This document shows, piece by piece, positions 30,510-38,798 of a DNA stretch of 64,000 bases. Numbering within the stretch: position 1 is the stretch's first letter; the number at the start of each line of letters is the position of its first letter. Below the pieces are notes generated by a model, which ran no database searches, had not been told where the DNA came from, and worked only from the letters and a program-made list of their open reading frames with translations. Source of the DNA: Anaerolineae bacterium (lineage in GTDB: Bacteria; Chloroflexota; Anaerolineae; Aggregatilineales; JAFGMM01); the NCBI GenBank assembly GCA_027494055.1, contig JAOSJO010000027.1:1-64000 (forward strand), read 5' to 3'. The position numbers and the translations under genes were made by a program.

Positions 30510-30809
30510 TTACTGAAAGCGCGCGACCGCGTCGTTCACCGCGCCCTTCAGGTCGTCCCATGCCGACTCGATGCCGGTCCTGATGTCGTCCCACGCGCGG
30601 TCGCCGGCCGCCTCGAGTTCGCGCAGCTTGCGCTCAAGCGCGTCCTGCTTGCCGCGCAGGTCGTCGATCTGCTGCTGGTATTCGATCTTGGCGTCCGCCT
30701 TGGCGCCCTGCGCCCTGGCGACGAGTTTGCTGATCTCCGCCTCCATCTCCCGAACCTGCGCTTCCATCTTCTCGCGGTAAGCGGCTTTTGTCTCGGCTGT
30801 GTCGGTCAT
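30510..30809 (-). CDS. sll1863-like coiled-coil stress protein, paralogue 2
   Basis: 99 residues, charged and helical throughout: REKMEAQVREMEAEISKLVARAQGAKADAKIEYQQ, then LRGKQDALERKLRELEAAGD and WDDIRTGIESAWDDLKGAVNDAVARF. This is the classic form of the small coiled-coil stress protein family, of unknown biochemical role. It sits between a one-helix membrane protein and its paralogue. No signal peptide. Confidence 0.8.
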   Translation of the reverse strand: MTDTAETKAAYREKMEAQVREMEAEISKLVARAQGAKADAKIEYQQQIDDLRGKQDALERKLRELEAAGDRAWDDIRTGIESAWDDLKGAVNDAVARFQ

Positions 30810-30875
30810 TTCCTTCTGCTCCTTCGTATATCCTTCTGCGAAATCGATCTGATTGCCTGAGCGCGATGCGCCGGG

Positions 30876-31019
30876 TCAGCTCGCCTGCGCAATCGCACGG
30901 TCACGCTCCGTGACCTCGGGCCGGTTCGCGCGCTGTCGCTTCGCAAGCTGGGTGAAGACCCAGCCAGACAGGCCGGCGAACAGCCCAATCGTGAGGTAAG
31001 GCCAGAACCGGGAACCCAT
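30876..31019 (-). CDS. small single-pass membrane protein (47 residues)
   Basis: MGSRFWPYLTIGLFAGLSGWVF gives one membrane helix (about residues 8-24), followed by the basic stretch QLAKRQRANRPEVTERDR. It is short, but AGAGAGG about 9 nt before ATG 31019 and the shared stress promoter just upstream support it as a real gene and first in its operon. Homology is not recognised; it resembles YtxH-like small stress membrane proteins only in size and layout. Confidence 0.6.
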   Translation of the reverse strand: MGSRFWPYLTIGLFAGLSGWVFTQLAKRQRANRPEVTERDRAIAQAS

Positions 31020-31075
31020 AACGTCATCCTCTCTAGCTACACACGAACGCCAACGCATTCATATTGCTCAACCCC

Positions 31076-31133
31076 ACTATACGCGCAAAACCCCCCGGTT
31101 ACATGCGGCATCCTGGGGGTTCTCGCATAGGGA
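31076..31133 (-). promoter_or_regulatory. stress-island promoter A (coiled-coil operon)
   Basis: On the minus strand: CCCTATGCG, AACCCCC (31115-31121), 9 nt, CATGT (31101-31105), 19 nt, TATAGT (31076-31081). The same order and exact spacings recur at 36138-36195, 36224-36281 and 36930-36987. The -10 is about 57 nt before the ATG at 31019. No TTGACA-like -35 exists; CATGT occupies that position. Confidence 0.75.
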
Positions 31134-31155
31134 GGTTGGCCGAACTGGATACGGG

Positions 31156-31800
31156 TCAGGTGACCAGGTCGTGCTCCACCGCGCGCGCGACTGCCTCGGT
31201 GCGGCTCGCCGCGCCGAGCTTCGAGAGGATGTTGCTCACGTGGTTCTTGACCGTCGAGCGGCTGATGGTGAGCCGCTCGGCGATCTCACGGTTGCTCAGC
31301 CCCTTGACCAGCAGCGCCAGCACCTCGCGCTCGCGCGGGGTCAGGTCGTGGCCGGGCGGCGGCGGGGCCGTCGCCGCCTCGATGAGCGCCTGCGTCGCCT
31401 CTGGCGAGAGCGTGGACCGCCCGACGTGCGCGTCGCGGATCGCGCGCGCCAGCTCGTCAATCGACGCATTTTTCAGGAGATAGCCAATTGCGCCCGCCTC
31501 CAGCGCGGACTGCACCAGTTTCCTGTCGGTGAAACTGGTGAGGGCGATGATGCGGATGTTCGGGTGCGCCGCACGGATGGCGCGCGTCGAGGCGACGCCG
31601 TCCATTCGGGGCATCACCAGGTCCATGAGCACGACGTCGGGCCTGACTTCACCGCACAGCAAGACTGCCTCCTCGCCGTCCGAGGCCTCGCCGACCAGCT
31701 CCAGGTCGTCGTAGACCCCAAGGAAGACCTTCAGGCCGCTGCGCACCATCTCGTGATCGTCAACGAGCATCACACGAACCGGGTTCGCTGCCTCGCTCAT
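31156..31800 (-). CDS. NarL/LuxR-family response regulator
   Basis: 214 residues. The receiver domain has VDDHEMVR, the phospho-acceptor Asp in DVVLMDLVMPRMDG (about residue 57-60) and the conserved Lys in GYLLKNAS. The LuxR-type HTH is DLTPREREVLALLVKGLSNREIAERLTISRSTVKNHVSNIL. It overlaps the kinase gene by 4 nt (ATGA), so they form a two-component system. It is the best candidate regulator of the shared promoters in this island, which is an inference. Confidence 0.93.
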   Translation of the reverse strand: MSEAANPVRVMLVDDHEMVRSGLKVFLGVYDDLELVGEASDGEEAVLLCGEVRPDVVLMDLVMPRMDGVASTRAIRAAHPNIRIIALTSFTDRKLVQSALEAGAIGYLLKNASIDELARAIRDAHVGRSTLSPEATQALIEAATAPPPPGHDLTPREREVLALLVKGLSNREIAERLTISRSTVKNHVSNILSKLGAASRTEAVARAVEHDLVT

Positions 31801-33687
31801 ATCGGTTCCTTTCCGTGCTTATCTGACCACACGACCTCGACCTGGGCGCCCGCGCCAGGGGCGCTGGTAAGCTGCAACGACGCGCCCACCGCGTCGGCGC
31901 GCTCGCGCATGATGCCCAGCCCCAGCGACATCGAGGGCGCGTGTTCCACGTCGAACCCCCGCCCATCGTCCGCGATGCGCAGCCGCACCGCGTCGGGGCG
32001 GCGCTGCAAATGTACGGTCACTGCTTTGGCGTGGGCGTGCTTGACGACGTTGTTGAGCGCCTCCTGCGCGATGTAATACAGCGCCACCCGCACCTCCGGC
32101 GGCGGGGTGGACGCGCCTTCAACCGTCAGCGAGACCGCGAGCCGGCTGCTGCCCGCGAGCGCGTCCGTGAGCTGCTGGAGCAACTCGTTGAGTTCGGCCT
32201 CTTGCAGGACGGTGGGGCGCAGTTCCATCAGCAACATGCGCATCTCGGCGAGCGCGCCGCGCGTGAGCTTGTGCAGCTCTGCAAGCTGCGGGCGCACGCG
32301 CTCCGGGTCGCGCTCCCAGAGGTGCGGCAGCGCCTCGGCGATGACGCTGGCCGAGAAAAGCATCTGATTGACGGCGTCGTGGAGGTTGCGCGCCAGGCGC
32401 TGGCGTTCTTCGAGCGCGGCGAGTTCCTGCGCCTGGTCGTGGAACAGCGCGTTCTGGAGCGCGATTGCGGCCAGCCCGGCGAACGCCTGGAGCCGCTCGG
32501 CGTGGGTTGGGCTGAAGTAGCCGGGCGTGCTGCTGTGTAGGCCGAGGAAGCCGATCACCTTGCGCCGCAGGTGGATGGGCGCGCCCACGTAAGCGCGGCG
32601 GTGGGGCGTCGGGAGGCGGCCCCAGGTGGGGTCGCCCTGCACGTCCTCGATCACGAGCGGTTGCTCGTTTTCCGCCATCCAGCGCAGCGCGGCGTAATCG
32701 GCGACTGCGAACTCCACCGCCGGGGAGGCCGTCTCCGGGGCGTGGTTGGTATAGCTCCGGCTGCGCACAAAGCGCGCGCGGCCATCGTCGTCGATCATGA
32801 TGATGCTGGCGGCGTCATGGGGCACCACGCGCCCGACGTTGTCGAGAATGCGGTCGAGCACCTCGCCGAGGTCGAGCGTGCTCGTGAGCGCGGTGGAGAT
32901 GTCGCGCAGGGCCTCGGCCATCACGCGCTGCGCGCGCTCGGCGGCCTGGGCGTGCTTGAGTTCGGTGATGTCGCTGTACACGCTGATGATGCCGATGGGC
33001 GTGCCCGTGTTGTCCGCGATGCGGTCGGCGCGGACCAGCGTGGAGACGTGCTCACCGTGCCTGGTCTTCAGGCGCACCTCGCCATTCCACGATTCGCCGC
33101 GCTGCACCGCCTGGAAAATCGCGCGCGCGACATCGGGGTTGACAAAGAGCGTCTCCGGGATGCCACCCAGGTTCAGGTCGTTGACCGTGTAGCCATACCG
33201 CTCGATGAACGCCAGATTGTTGTAAAGGGCGGTGCCGCGCACGTCGGCGATGCTTACGCCGTCGCTCGTGCTCTCGATGGCCTTGTTGATGCGCGTGATG
33301 ATCTCCTGGCCCGACCTCGACCGCCGCGCTCAGCCGCCGCCGCTCCAGAAGGCCCTGCACCCGGAGGTGCAGTTCGGCGCGCAGGATCGGCTCGAAGAGA
33401 ACCTCGTCAACCACCCCCGCCTGCCAGTGCGCCGGCAGCGCGTCGCTGCGCGCGCGGGGTGCGACGAGGAGCGCCGGCACGAAGAGCGGTCGCGCCGCCG
33501 CCTTCCGCTGTTGCAGGTCGTCGGCGTGCCGGGGCAGGGCGTCATCGCCCAGGATGCAGAGGTCGAACGGCGCTTCGGGCAGGCCCTCGCCCCCGGCCGG
33601 CAGGATCACCCGGTACTGCGCCGCGAGCCAGTCCTCAAGCTGGTCGCGCGTCGCCGCGTTGTCGGTCAGGAGCAGAATGCGGTTCAT
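31797..33687 (-). CDS. sensor histidine kinase, pseudo-receiver-PAS-GAF-HisKA_3 (frameshifted)
   Basis: About 630 residues after repair of one break near 33315. Order: an N-terminal receiver-like domain that lacks the conserved Lys (LFEPI in place of KP), a PAS domain (AIESTSDGVSIADVRGTALYNN), a GAF domain (LGEVLDRILDNVGRVVPHDAASIIMID), then HisKA_3 with the acceptor His in RLARNLHDAVNQ and a HATPase domain (ALNNVVKHAHAK, IADDGRGFD). No membrane segments, so it senses a cytoplasmic signal. It pairs with the LuxR regulator immediately downstream. Confidence 0.88.
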
Positions 33688-33763
33688 CGCCCCCGGCCTT
33701 CATGGACGTTCGTTCAATACGACTATAGCACATGCGCGCGTTCCTTCACCCAGGCGCGGCGTG

Positions 33764-34707
33764 TCACGCCGCCACGCCCGCCATCTGGCGGTACAGGCGC
33801 TCCACGTCTTCGCGGTGGCACAGGTCGGTGCCGGGCGTCATCACCGCCGCCGCGCCGGCCGCCACGCCGAACCGCACCGCGTCGCGCAGGGCGTCGCCGC
33901 GCGCCAGGCTCAAGACCATGCCGCCCACCATGCTGTCGCCGGCCCCGATCTTGCTCTGGATCGGGACCGTCGGCGCGCGCAGCCGCTCGCTGCCCTCCCG
34001 CGTCGCGTACAGCGCGCCGGCCGCGCCGAGTGAGACCACGACCACCTCGGCTTTCCCGCTGCGCACGAGTTGCAGCGCGACCTCCTCCTGGTGCGCCTCG
34101 TCCTCGATCCGCCGGACGGCAAGCTGGCTGAGTTCGCGCATGTTGGGCTTGAGCAGATATACCCCGCCGTTCTCGACCGCCTGCTTCAGCGCCTCCCCGG
34201 AGGTGTCCAATACCAGCCGCGCGCCCAGCGTGCGCGCCAGCGCAGCCACGTGCGCGAAGAACTCGGCCGGCGCGCCGGCGGGCAGGCTGCCGCTGGCGAC
34301 AAGGTAGTCGGGCGTGGGGGAGAGGCTGGCCACCCCGTCGAGGCAACGTTGCCACTCCGCGTCGTCGAGCTGCGGCCCCGGCATCCCGAAGCGGTACTGC
34401 TGGCCGGTGTTCTCATCCAGGATGGTGACGTTCTCGCGCGTTATCTCCCTGATAGGGATCGGCTGGTGGCGCAGGGCCTCGCGGTTGAGCAGGTCTTGCA
34501 GAAGCTGCCCGGTGAGGCCGCCGGAGGGTAGATGGCGACCGCGTCGCCGCCAAGCCGCCTGATCGCGCGCGCAACGTTGATGCCCCCGCCGCCGGGGTCG
34601 CGGCGCGGCGGGTTGCAGCGCAGCTTGATCTCCGGGGCGACGTGCGCCACACTGGCGCTCATGTCGATGGCCGGGTTCATGGTCAGCGTGGCGATGGCCT
34701 TTACCAT
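33764..34707 (-). CDS. PfkB-family sugar kinase, 1-phosphofructokinase type (frameshifted)
   Basis: About 314 residues after repair of one break near 34527. It opens with TLTMNPAIDMSASV and GGGGINVARAIRRLGGDAVA (PfkB signature 1), has KPNMRELSQL, and the C-terminal IQSKIGAGDSMVGGMVL with the catalytic Asp of GAGD. The N-terminus and KPN-REL motif match PfkB/LacC kinases that phosphorylate fructose 6-phosphate, fructose 1-phosphate or tagatose 6-phosphate. GGAGGAGG lies before ATG 34707. PfkB kinases also occur in dormancy and stress regulons of other bacteria. Confidence 0.85.
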
Positions 34708-34733
34708 AGGTCTGTAAACCTCCTCCCAACTCA

Positions 34734-34759
34734 GGACGCCGCCCAAATGGACGGCGTCC
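34734..34759 (-). terminator. hairpin between the YflT-like and PfkB genes
   Basis: Perfect 8-bp arms GGACGCCG and CGGCGTCC with a 10-nt loop in the leader of the PfkB gene. It could be a partial terminator or attenuator; no T-run follows. Confidence 0.45.
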
Positions 34760-34836
34760 CTTCTGCATCAATTATGATTCTGGCACGGGCTGCGCTCAGC
34801 CCTGCGCGCGGCAGGCCGGCCAGGCCACGCGACGCG

Positions 34837-35238
34837 CTAGGCCACGTGCTCGGCGCTGGCCTGCTGCATGATGTCCCGCGCCTGGGTCGCGCGGTCGTCC
34901 GCGCTTGCCTGGACGACCACCACCACGCTTGTGCGCCTGGCGCGCCGGACGAGATAGTCCAACGTCTCGCCGGCGACGCCCAGACCCGAAAGCGTGCGGC
35001 GCAGCTCAGGCTCAGGCGTGTTATCGTAAACCGGCGCAAAGGCCGGCATCGCCGTGTTCTGCCCGCTACCTGCCGTGTTCGGCCCGGTGGCAGCCGGCAC
35101 GATGATAGCGCCCTCGTCTGGCTCGGAGCGGTTCGCATCGACAACGGTGACCTCGTCGCCGAAGCCCTGCGCGTACAGCGCATCGAGTGCCTCCGTCAGG
35201 TCTTTCTGGGTACCAAAAACACCGATAACTGTCGTCAT
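34837..35238 (-). CDS. YflT/GSP17M-like general stress protein
   Basis: 133 residues. TTVIGVFGTQKDLTEALDALYAQGFGDEVTVVD is the alpha/beta start of the heat-induced stress protein YflT domain, and the second half ELRRTLSGLGVAGETLDYLVRRARRTSVVVVVQA continues it. A low-complexity linker of about 35 residues separates the halves. Function is unknown; B. subtilis relatives belong to the general stress response. It lies between the PRC-barrel gene and PfkB on one strand. Confidence 0.75.
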   Translation of the reverse strand: MTTVIGVFGTQKDLTEALDALYAQGFGDEVTVVDANRSEPDEGAIIVPAATGPNTAGSGQNTAMPAFAPVYDNTPEPELRRTLSGLGVAGETLDYLVRRARRTSVVVVVQASADDRATQARDIMQQASAEHVA

Positions 35239-35284
35239 GATATTACCTCCTTTTGCTTTTTCACGTTTCGTCGAACTTCACAGG

Positions 35285-36032
35285 TTATGATTGCGCCGAC
35301 AGGCTGTCGCGCGTCTCCGTCCTGGCGCAACCCACCGCCTTCCACAGCGCCGCCTCTTGCCGCAGGACGCGCGCGCGTTCGATGACGGCGTCGGTCACGA
35401 TCTGGCCCTGTGCGGCGACGTAGCGGCCCCGGCTGCGCACCGCCTGGCGCACGCGCAGGCCTTTTTGCGGCCTCCAACGCCTCGCCGCAACCGGCGCGCC
35501 GGGCGCGCGCGGCGTCGGCGCGCTCTTCCATGCGCTGCGCCACGACCGGCGGCACCAGGGCCGCGTCGGCCTCGATGGTGAGCTGTGGCGGCGCGGGCGC
35601 GAAGCTGCGGGTTGAGGGGGCGGCGAACGCGCCCCCGGCGAACGCGCCGCCGGCGACCTCGTACCCCTCAATCGCGCCCGTCTGGTGGTCGAAGAACAGG
35701 TCGGTGACGGTACCGAGGTCGCGCCCGTCGGTGGTCGCCATGCGCCTGCCCATCAGCCTCTCGTTGACTTCCAGAACCCGCTTGATTTCCACGGTCCACC
35801 TGGCCTCCACAATGAGATCGCCCGACCGCGTGATGACGGCTTCCGGGCTGACGGCCAGCACATTCGGCCACAGCAGGGCAAGCGCGCCGCCGGCCCACCC
35901 GCCTTTGTGGAGCAGGAACCCAAGGACCTGGCTGTGGTAAGGGTCGAAGATCAGCTCCTCCACCTTCTTGATCGGTTGGTGGTCGTTGCTGTCTAAGACG
36001 GGTTTACCAACAATGTCGTTACCTTTCAGCAT
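35285..36032 (-). CDS. PRC-barrel domain protein (frameshifted)
   Basis: About 248 residues after removing one base from the T-run 35462-35466. Two PRC-barrel segments are visible: GNDIVGKPVLDSNDHQPIKKVEELIFDP and NERLMGRRMATTDGRDLGTVTDLFFD. A helical, charged C-terminal half follows (AALVPPVVAQRMEERADAARARR and QIVTDAVIERARVLRQEAALWKAVG). PRC-barrels occur in RimM, photosynthetic reaction centres and stress proteins; the role here is unknown. ATG 36032 gives the family N-terminus; longer ORF starts would run through the promoter. Confidence 0.75.
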
Positions 36033-36137
36033 GGTGTCTGCTATATCCGAACCGTGTCCTTCACACGAGACTTCTCTGAATGAATGCTTCGATGAGGGCA
36101 GGCTAGGCTGGTCGAACTGCCCCGGAATGCTGCACCA

Positions 36138-36195
36138 AGCATAAGGCATAATCGCGCCGCTCACATGAGGTACCCTGGGGGTTTCGCGATGGGCC
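36138..36195 (-). promoter_or_regulatory. stress-island promoter B (PRC-barrel operon)
   Basis: On the minus strand: GCCCATCGCG, AACCCCC (36177-36183), 9 nt, CATGT (36163-36167), 19 nt, TATGCT (36138-36143). It faces away from promoter D in the same intergenic region and would drive PRC-barrel, YflT-like, PfkB, kinase and regulator genes, all on one strand. Confidence 0.7.
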
Positions 36196-36223
36196 AACCG
36201 GCCTACGGGGAATCGGGCCATGC

Positions 36224-36281
36224 GCCCTATGCGCAAACCGGCGCACAGTCTCATGTTGTTTGTGGGGTGGAGGGCTACGAT
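36224..36281 (+). promoter_or_regulatory. stress-island promoter D (ferritin gene)
   Basis: On the plus strand: GCCCTATGCGC, AACCGGC (36236-36242), 9 nt, CATGT (36252-36256), 19 nt, TACGAT (36276-36281). The left part is nearly the same as in promoter A (CCCTATGCG). The -10 is the weakest of the four. Confidence 0.55.
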
Positions 36282-36364
36282 AAAGCGGCGTTGTTATTAG
36301 GAGGCTTGATTGTGCAAAGTGAGTGGCGCAAACAGCTTCACCTGACAAAAAGGAGTATCGGATC

Positions 36365-36786
36365 GTGGACAGGAAAAACTGATCGAGAAGCTGAACGGGG
36401 ACCTCGCGGGCGAGCTTCAGGCTGTCATCATGTACACTGTATACGCCGCGCAGGTCAAGGGGCCGTACCGCCCGCAGTTGGTCAGCTTCTTCCAGGCTGA
36501 AATCCCGGAAGAGCAGGGGCACGCGCAGTTCCTGGCGGACAAGATCGTGGCGCTGGGTGGGGTACCCACGACAGAGCCGCGCCCGGTACCGCCGGCGTCG
36601 GACGCCAAGGAGATGCTGGAGAACGTGCTCGCCGCCGAGAAGGAAGCCATCGCGGACTACAGCGCGCGCGTCGATCAGGCCGAAGAGGCTGGCGAGCGCG
36701 GGCTTGCCATCCAGCTTGAGGACATCGTCATGGATGAGACGAGCCACTACGAGGAGACGAAGAAGCTCCTGGATGGGTGGAAGTAG
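36365..36786 (+). CDS. ferritin-like/bacterioferritin-type protein (frameshifted at start)
   Basis: About 141 residues after adding one A to the run 36374-36378, which gives DRKKLIEKLNGDLAGELQAV. The four-helix diiron pattern is visible: E in GELQAVIMYTVYA, EEQGHAQF (E-x-x-H) in helix 2, E in AAEKEAIADYSARV, and DETSHYEE (E-x-x-H-type) in helix 4. Such proteins oxidise and store iron or use hydrogen peroxide. GTG 36365 has AAAAGGAG 10 nt upstream. Read without repair, the protein would begin at ATG 36430 and lose the first iron ligand. Confidence 0.8.
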
Positions 36787-36841
36787 CCGCGACCCATCGA
36801 CCCGGCTGCCTCCAATAAGATAAGAGCAGGGTGCTTTGCAA

Positions 36842-36870
36842 CGCCCCGCGCGCTTCAAGCGTGCGGGGCG
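36842..36870 (+). terminator. hairpin after the ferritin gene
   Basis: CGCCCCGCGCGC and GCGTGCGGGGCG pair with one mismatch across a 5-nt loop, 55 nt past the stop. No T-run follows. Confidence 0.5.
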
Positions 36871-36929
36871 CTACCGTGTGAACTCGGCCGGCGGATAGGC
36901 CAACTGACCCATAAGCAACCCCACCAATT

Positions 36930-36987
36930 CGCCCATGCCGAAACCCCCTGGATGTACCATGTTCGGGCGGATTGCCGCCACTATAGT
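36930..36987 (+). promoter_or_regulatory. stress-island promoter C (otsA)
   Basis: On the plus strand: GCCCATGCCG, AACCCCC (36942-36948), 9 nt, CATGT (36958-36962), 19 nt, TATAGT (36982-36987). A second possible -10, TATAAT at 37088-37093, lies closer to the otsA start (37206) and could be an independent housekeeping promoter. Confidence 0.7.
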
Positions 36988-37205
36988 CTGTAGTTGCGGG
37001 CGCGGCGCGCCACCGAACCGGCGTTCGGGGCGCGATCCGGCGGGGCCGCGCGGGGTTCTCCGGGTAAAATCGGCGCATAATGTAGACTATAATCATATTA
37101 ATTCAGGCGGTGAAGGACGCTGCTGGCGCACCGCCGCGCGCGCTCACAGGGGGTGCGCGGAATGTACCGCGTGCATTCGCCGGCAGCAACGTGGAGTAGA
37201 TTGTT

Positions 37206-38798
37206 ATGGATACAGCTTCGGACAGTCACAACCTGGAGCGGGACGCCCTGATCGTCATTGCGTCGAACCGGGGGCCGTTCTCGTTCAAGGCGAAGCGCGA
37301 TGGCTCGTTTGACGTGCAGCGCGGGAGCGGCGGCCTGGTCACGGCGCTGGGCGCGCTGGCCGAGCGCCACGAAGTGCTCTGGGTCGCGTCGGCGCTCAGC
37401 GCCGGTGACCGCCGCTGGGCCAGCGCGCAGGGTACTCAGCCCCAGAACGTCGAGGGCATCCGCCTGCGCCTCATCCGGTCGGAGAGGCAGCGCTACGAGC
37501 AGTACTACAATGTGATCTCCAACCCCCTGCTCTGGTTCATCCAGCACCAGTTGTGGGACACGCCGCGCAATCCGAGCATCACTTACGAGACGTGGCGCGC
37601 CTGGCGCGAGGGGTACGTCGGGATCAACAAGCTGTTCGCCGACGTCATCGCCGAGATGGTGCAGGGCGCGGATCGTCCCGTCGTCGTCTTCCCGCAGGAC
37701 TACCAACTGTACCTGGTCCCTGGCTTCCTGCGCCAGCGGCTTGGCGACCGGGTGAAGATTCAGCCGTTCGTCCACATCCCGTGGCCTGGCCCGGACGCCT
37801 GGCGGCTGCTGCCGGTGGAGATGCGCACCGCGATCCTGTTCAGCCTGCTCATGTCCGACCAGATCGGGTTCCAGACGCACAAGGACGCCTTCAACTTCGT
37901 CCAGACGTGCCGCTTTCACCTTGCCGACGCGCATTCGCGCGGCAGCCGCGACACCATCCATTACATGGGGCGCGCGGTGAAGGCGCAGGCCTACCCCATT
38001 TCCATCGATGTCGAGGAGGTGAGCGCGCTCGCCGACGAGGCGCAGACCCGGCTCCTGAAGTCGCAGCTCATCAACGCCACTGGCGACCACCAGTTGATCT
38101 TGCGCATCGACCGCATCGAACCGAGCAAGAACATCCTGCGCGGCCTGGAGGCGTTCCGCGCCCTGCTGGAACGCCATCCGGAACACCGGGGCAGGGTGCA
38201 GATGCTTGCGCTTCTCGTCCCATCGCGCATGGAGGTTGACGAGTATCAGAGCTACCTGCGCGAGATCATGGCCGAGGCCGGCCTGATGAACGCCGAGTAC
38301 AGCGACGAATTCTGGGAGCCGGTGCGCATCATCGTGGGGCACAACTACCACCGCGCCATCGCGGCGATGCAGCTCTACGACGTGCTGCTCGTCAACCCGG
38401 TCGCCGACGGCATGAACCTTGTCGCGAAAGAGGGCGCCCTGGTCAACCAGAAGGACGGCGTCCTGGTGCTCTCCGAACACGCCGGGGTGTTCTACGAATT
38501 GGGCGACGAGGCGCTCTCGGTGTCGCCCTTCGACATCCACAGCACGGCGGAGGCGCTGCACCACGCGCTCACCATGCCGGTTGAAGAGCGGCACCGCCGC
38601 GCCGAGACGCTGCGCCAGAAGGTGAGGGGCGCGGACGTGCGGCGCTGGTTCTATGCGCAGTTGGAGGACGCCTTGCGCGCGTCGAGCAGCCAGGCGAGAA
38701 ACGCCTCGACCCCCGACACGCCCTCCGCCACCAGATCGGCAGCTTCGCTGACTTCCGAGGGCGTCCCCGCCGACTCGACGCCCAACCCCAAGGCATAG
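37206..38798 (+). CDS. otsA: trehalose-6-phosphate synthase
   Basis: An intact 530-residue GT20 glycosyltransferase. Landmarks: ASNRGP near the N-terminus, FPQDYQLYLVPGFL, PFVHIPWPGPDAWR, LRIDRIEPSKNILRGLEAF for sugar-nucleotide binding, and NPVADGMNLVAKEGAL. It joins a nucleotide-activated glucose to glucose 6-phosphate, making trehalose 6-phosphate, an osmo- and desiccation protectant. The last 50 residues are a Ser/Ala/Thr-rich tail that overlaps the convergent otsB gene by 148 nt. Stress promoter C lies upstream. Confidence 0.93.
   Translation: MDTASDSHNLERDALIVIASNRGPFSFKAKRDGSFDVQRGSGGLVTALGALAERHEVLWVASALSAGDRRWASAQGTQPQNVEGIRLRLIRSERQRYEQYYNVISNPLLWFIQHQLWDTPRNPSITYETWRAWREGYVGINKLFADVIAEMVQGADRPVVVFPQDYQLYLVPGFLRQRLGDRVKIQPFVHIPWPGPDAWRLLPVEMRTAILFSLLMSDQIGFQTHKDAFNFVQTCRFHLADAHSRGSRDTIHYMGRAVKAQAYPISIDVEEVSALADEAQTRLLKSQLINATGDHQLILRIDRIEPSKNILRGLEAFRALLERHPEHRGRVQMLALLVPSRMEVDEYQSYLREIMAEAGLMNAEYSDEFWEPVRIIVGHNYHRAIAAMQLYDVLLVNPVADGMNLVAKEGALVNQKDGVLVLSEHAGVFYELGDEALSVSPFDIHSTAEALHHALTMPVEERHRRAETLRQKVRGADVRRWFYAQLEDALRASSSQARNASTPDTPSATRSAASLTSEGVPADSTPNPKA

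Noticed and set aside
33725..33760. CATGTGCTATAGT before the histidine kinase gene as another shared promoter
   Set aside because: CATGT and TATAGT are adjacent instead of 19 nt apart and the AACCCCC block is missing. It may be an ordinary -10 element.
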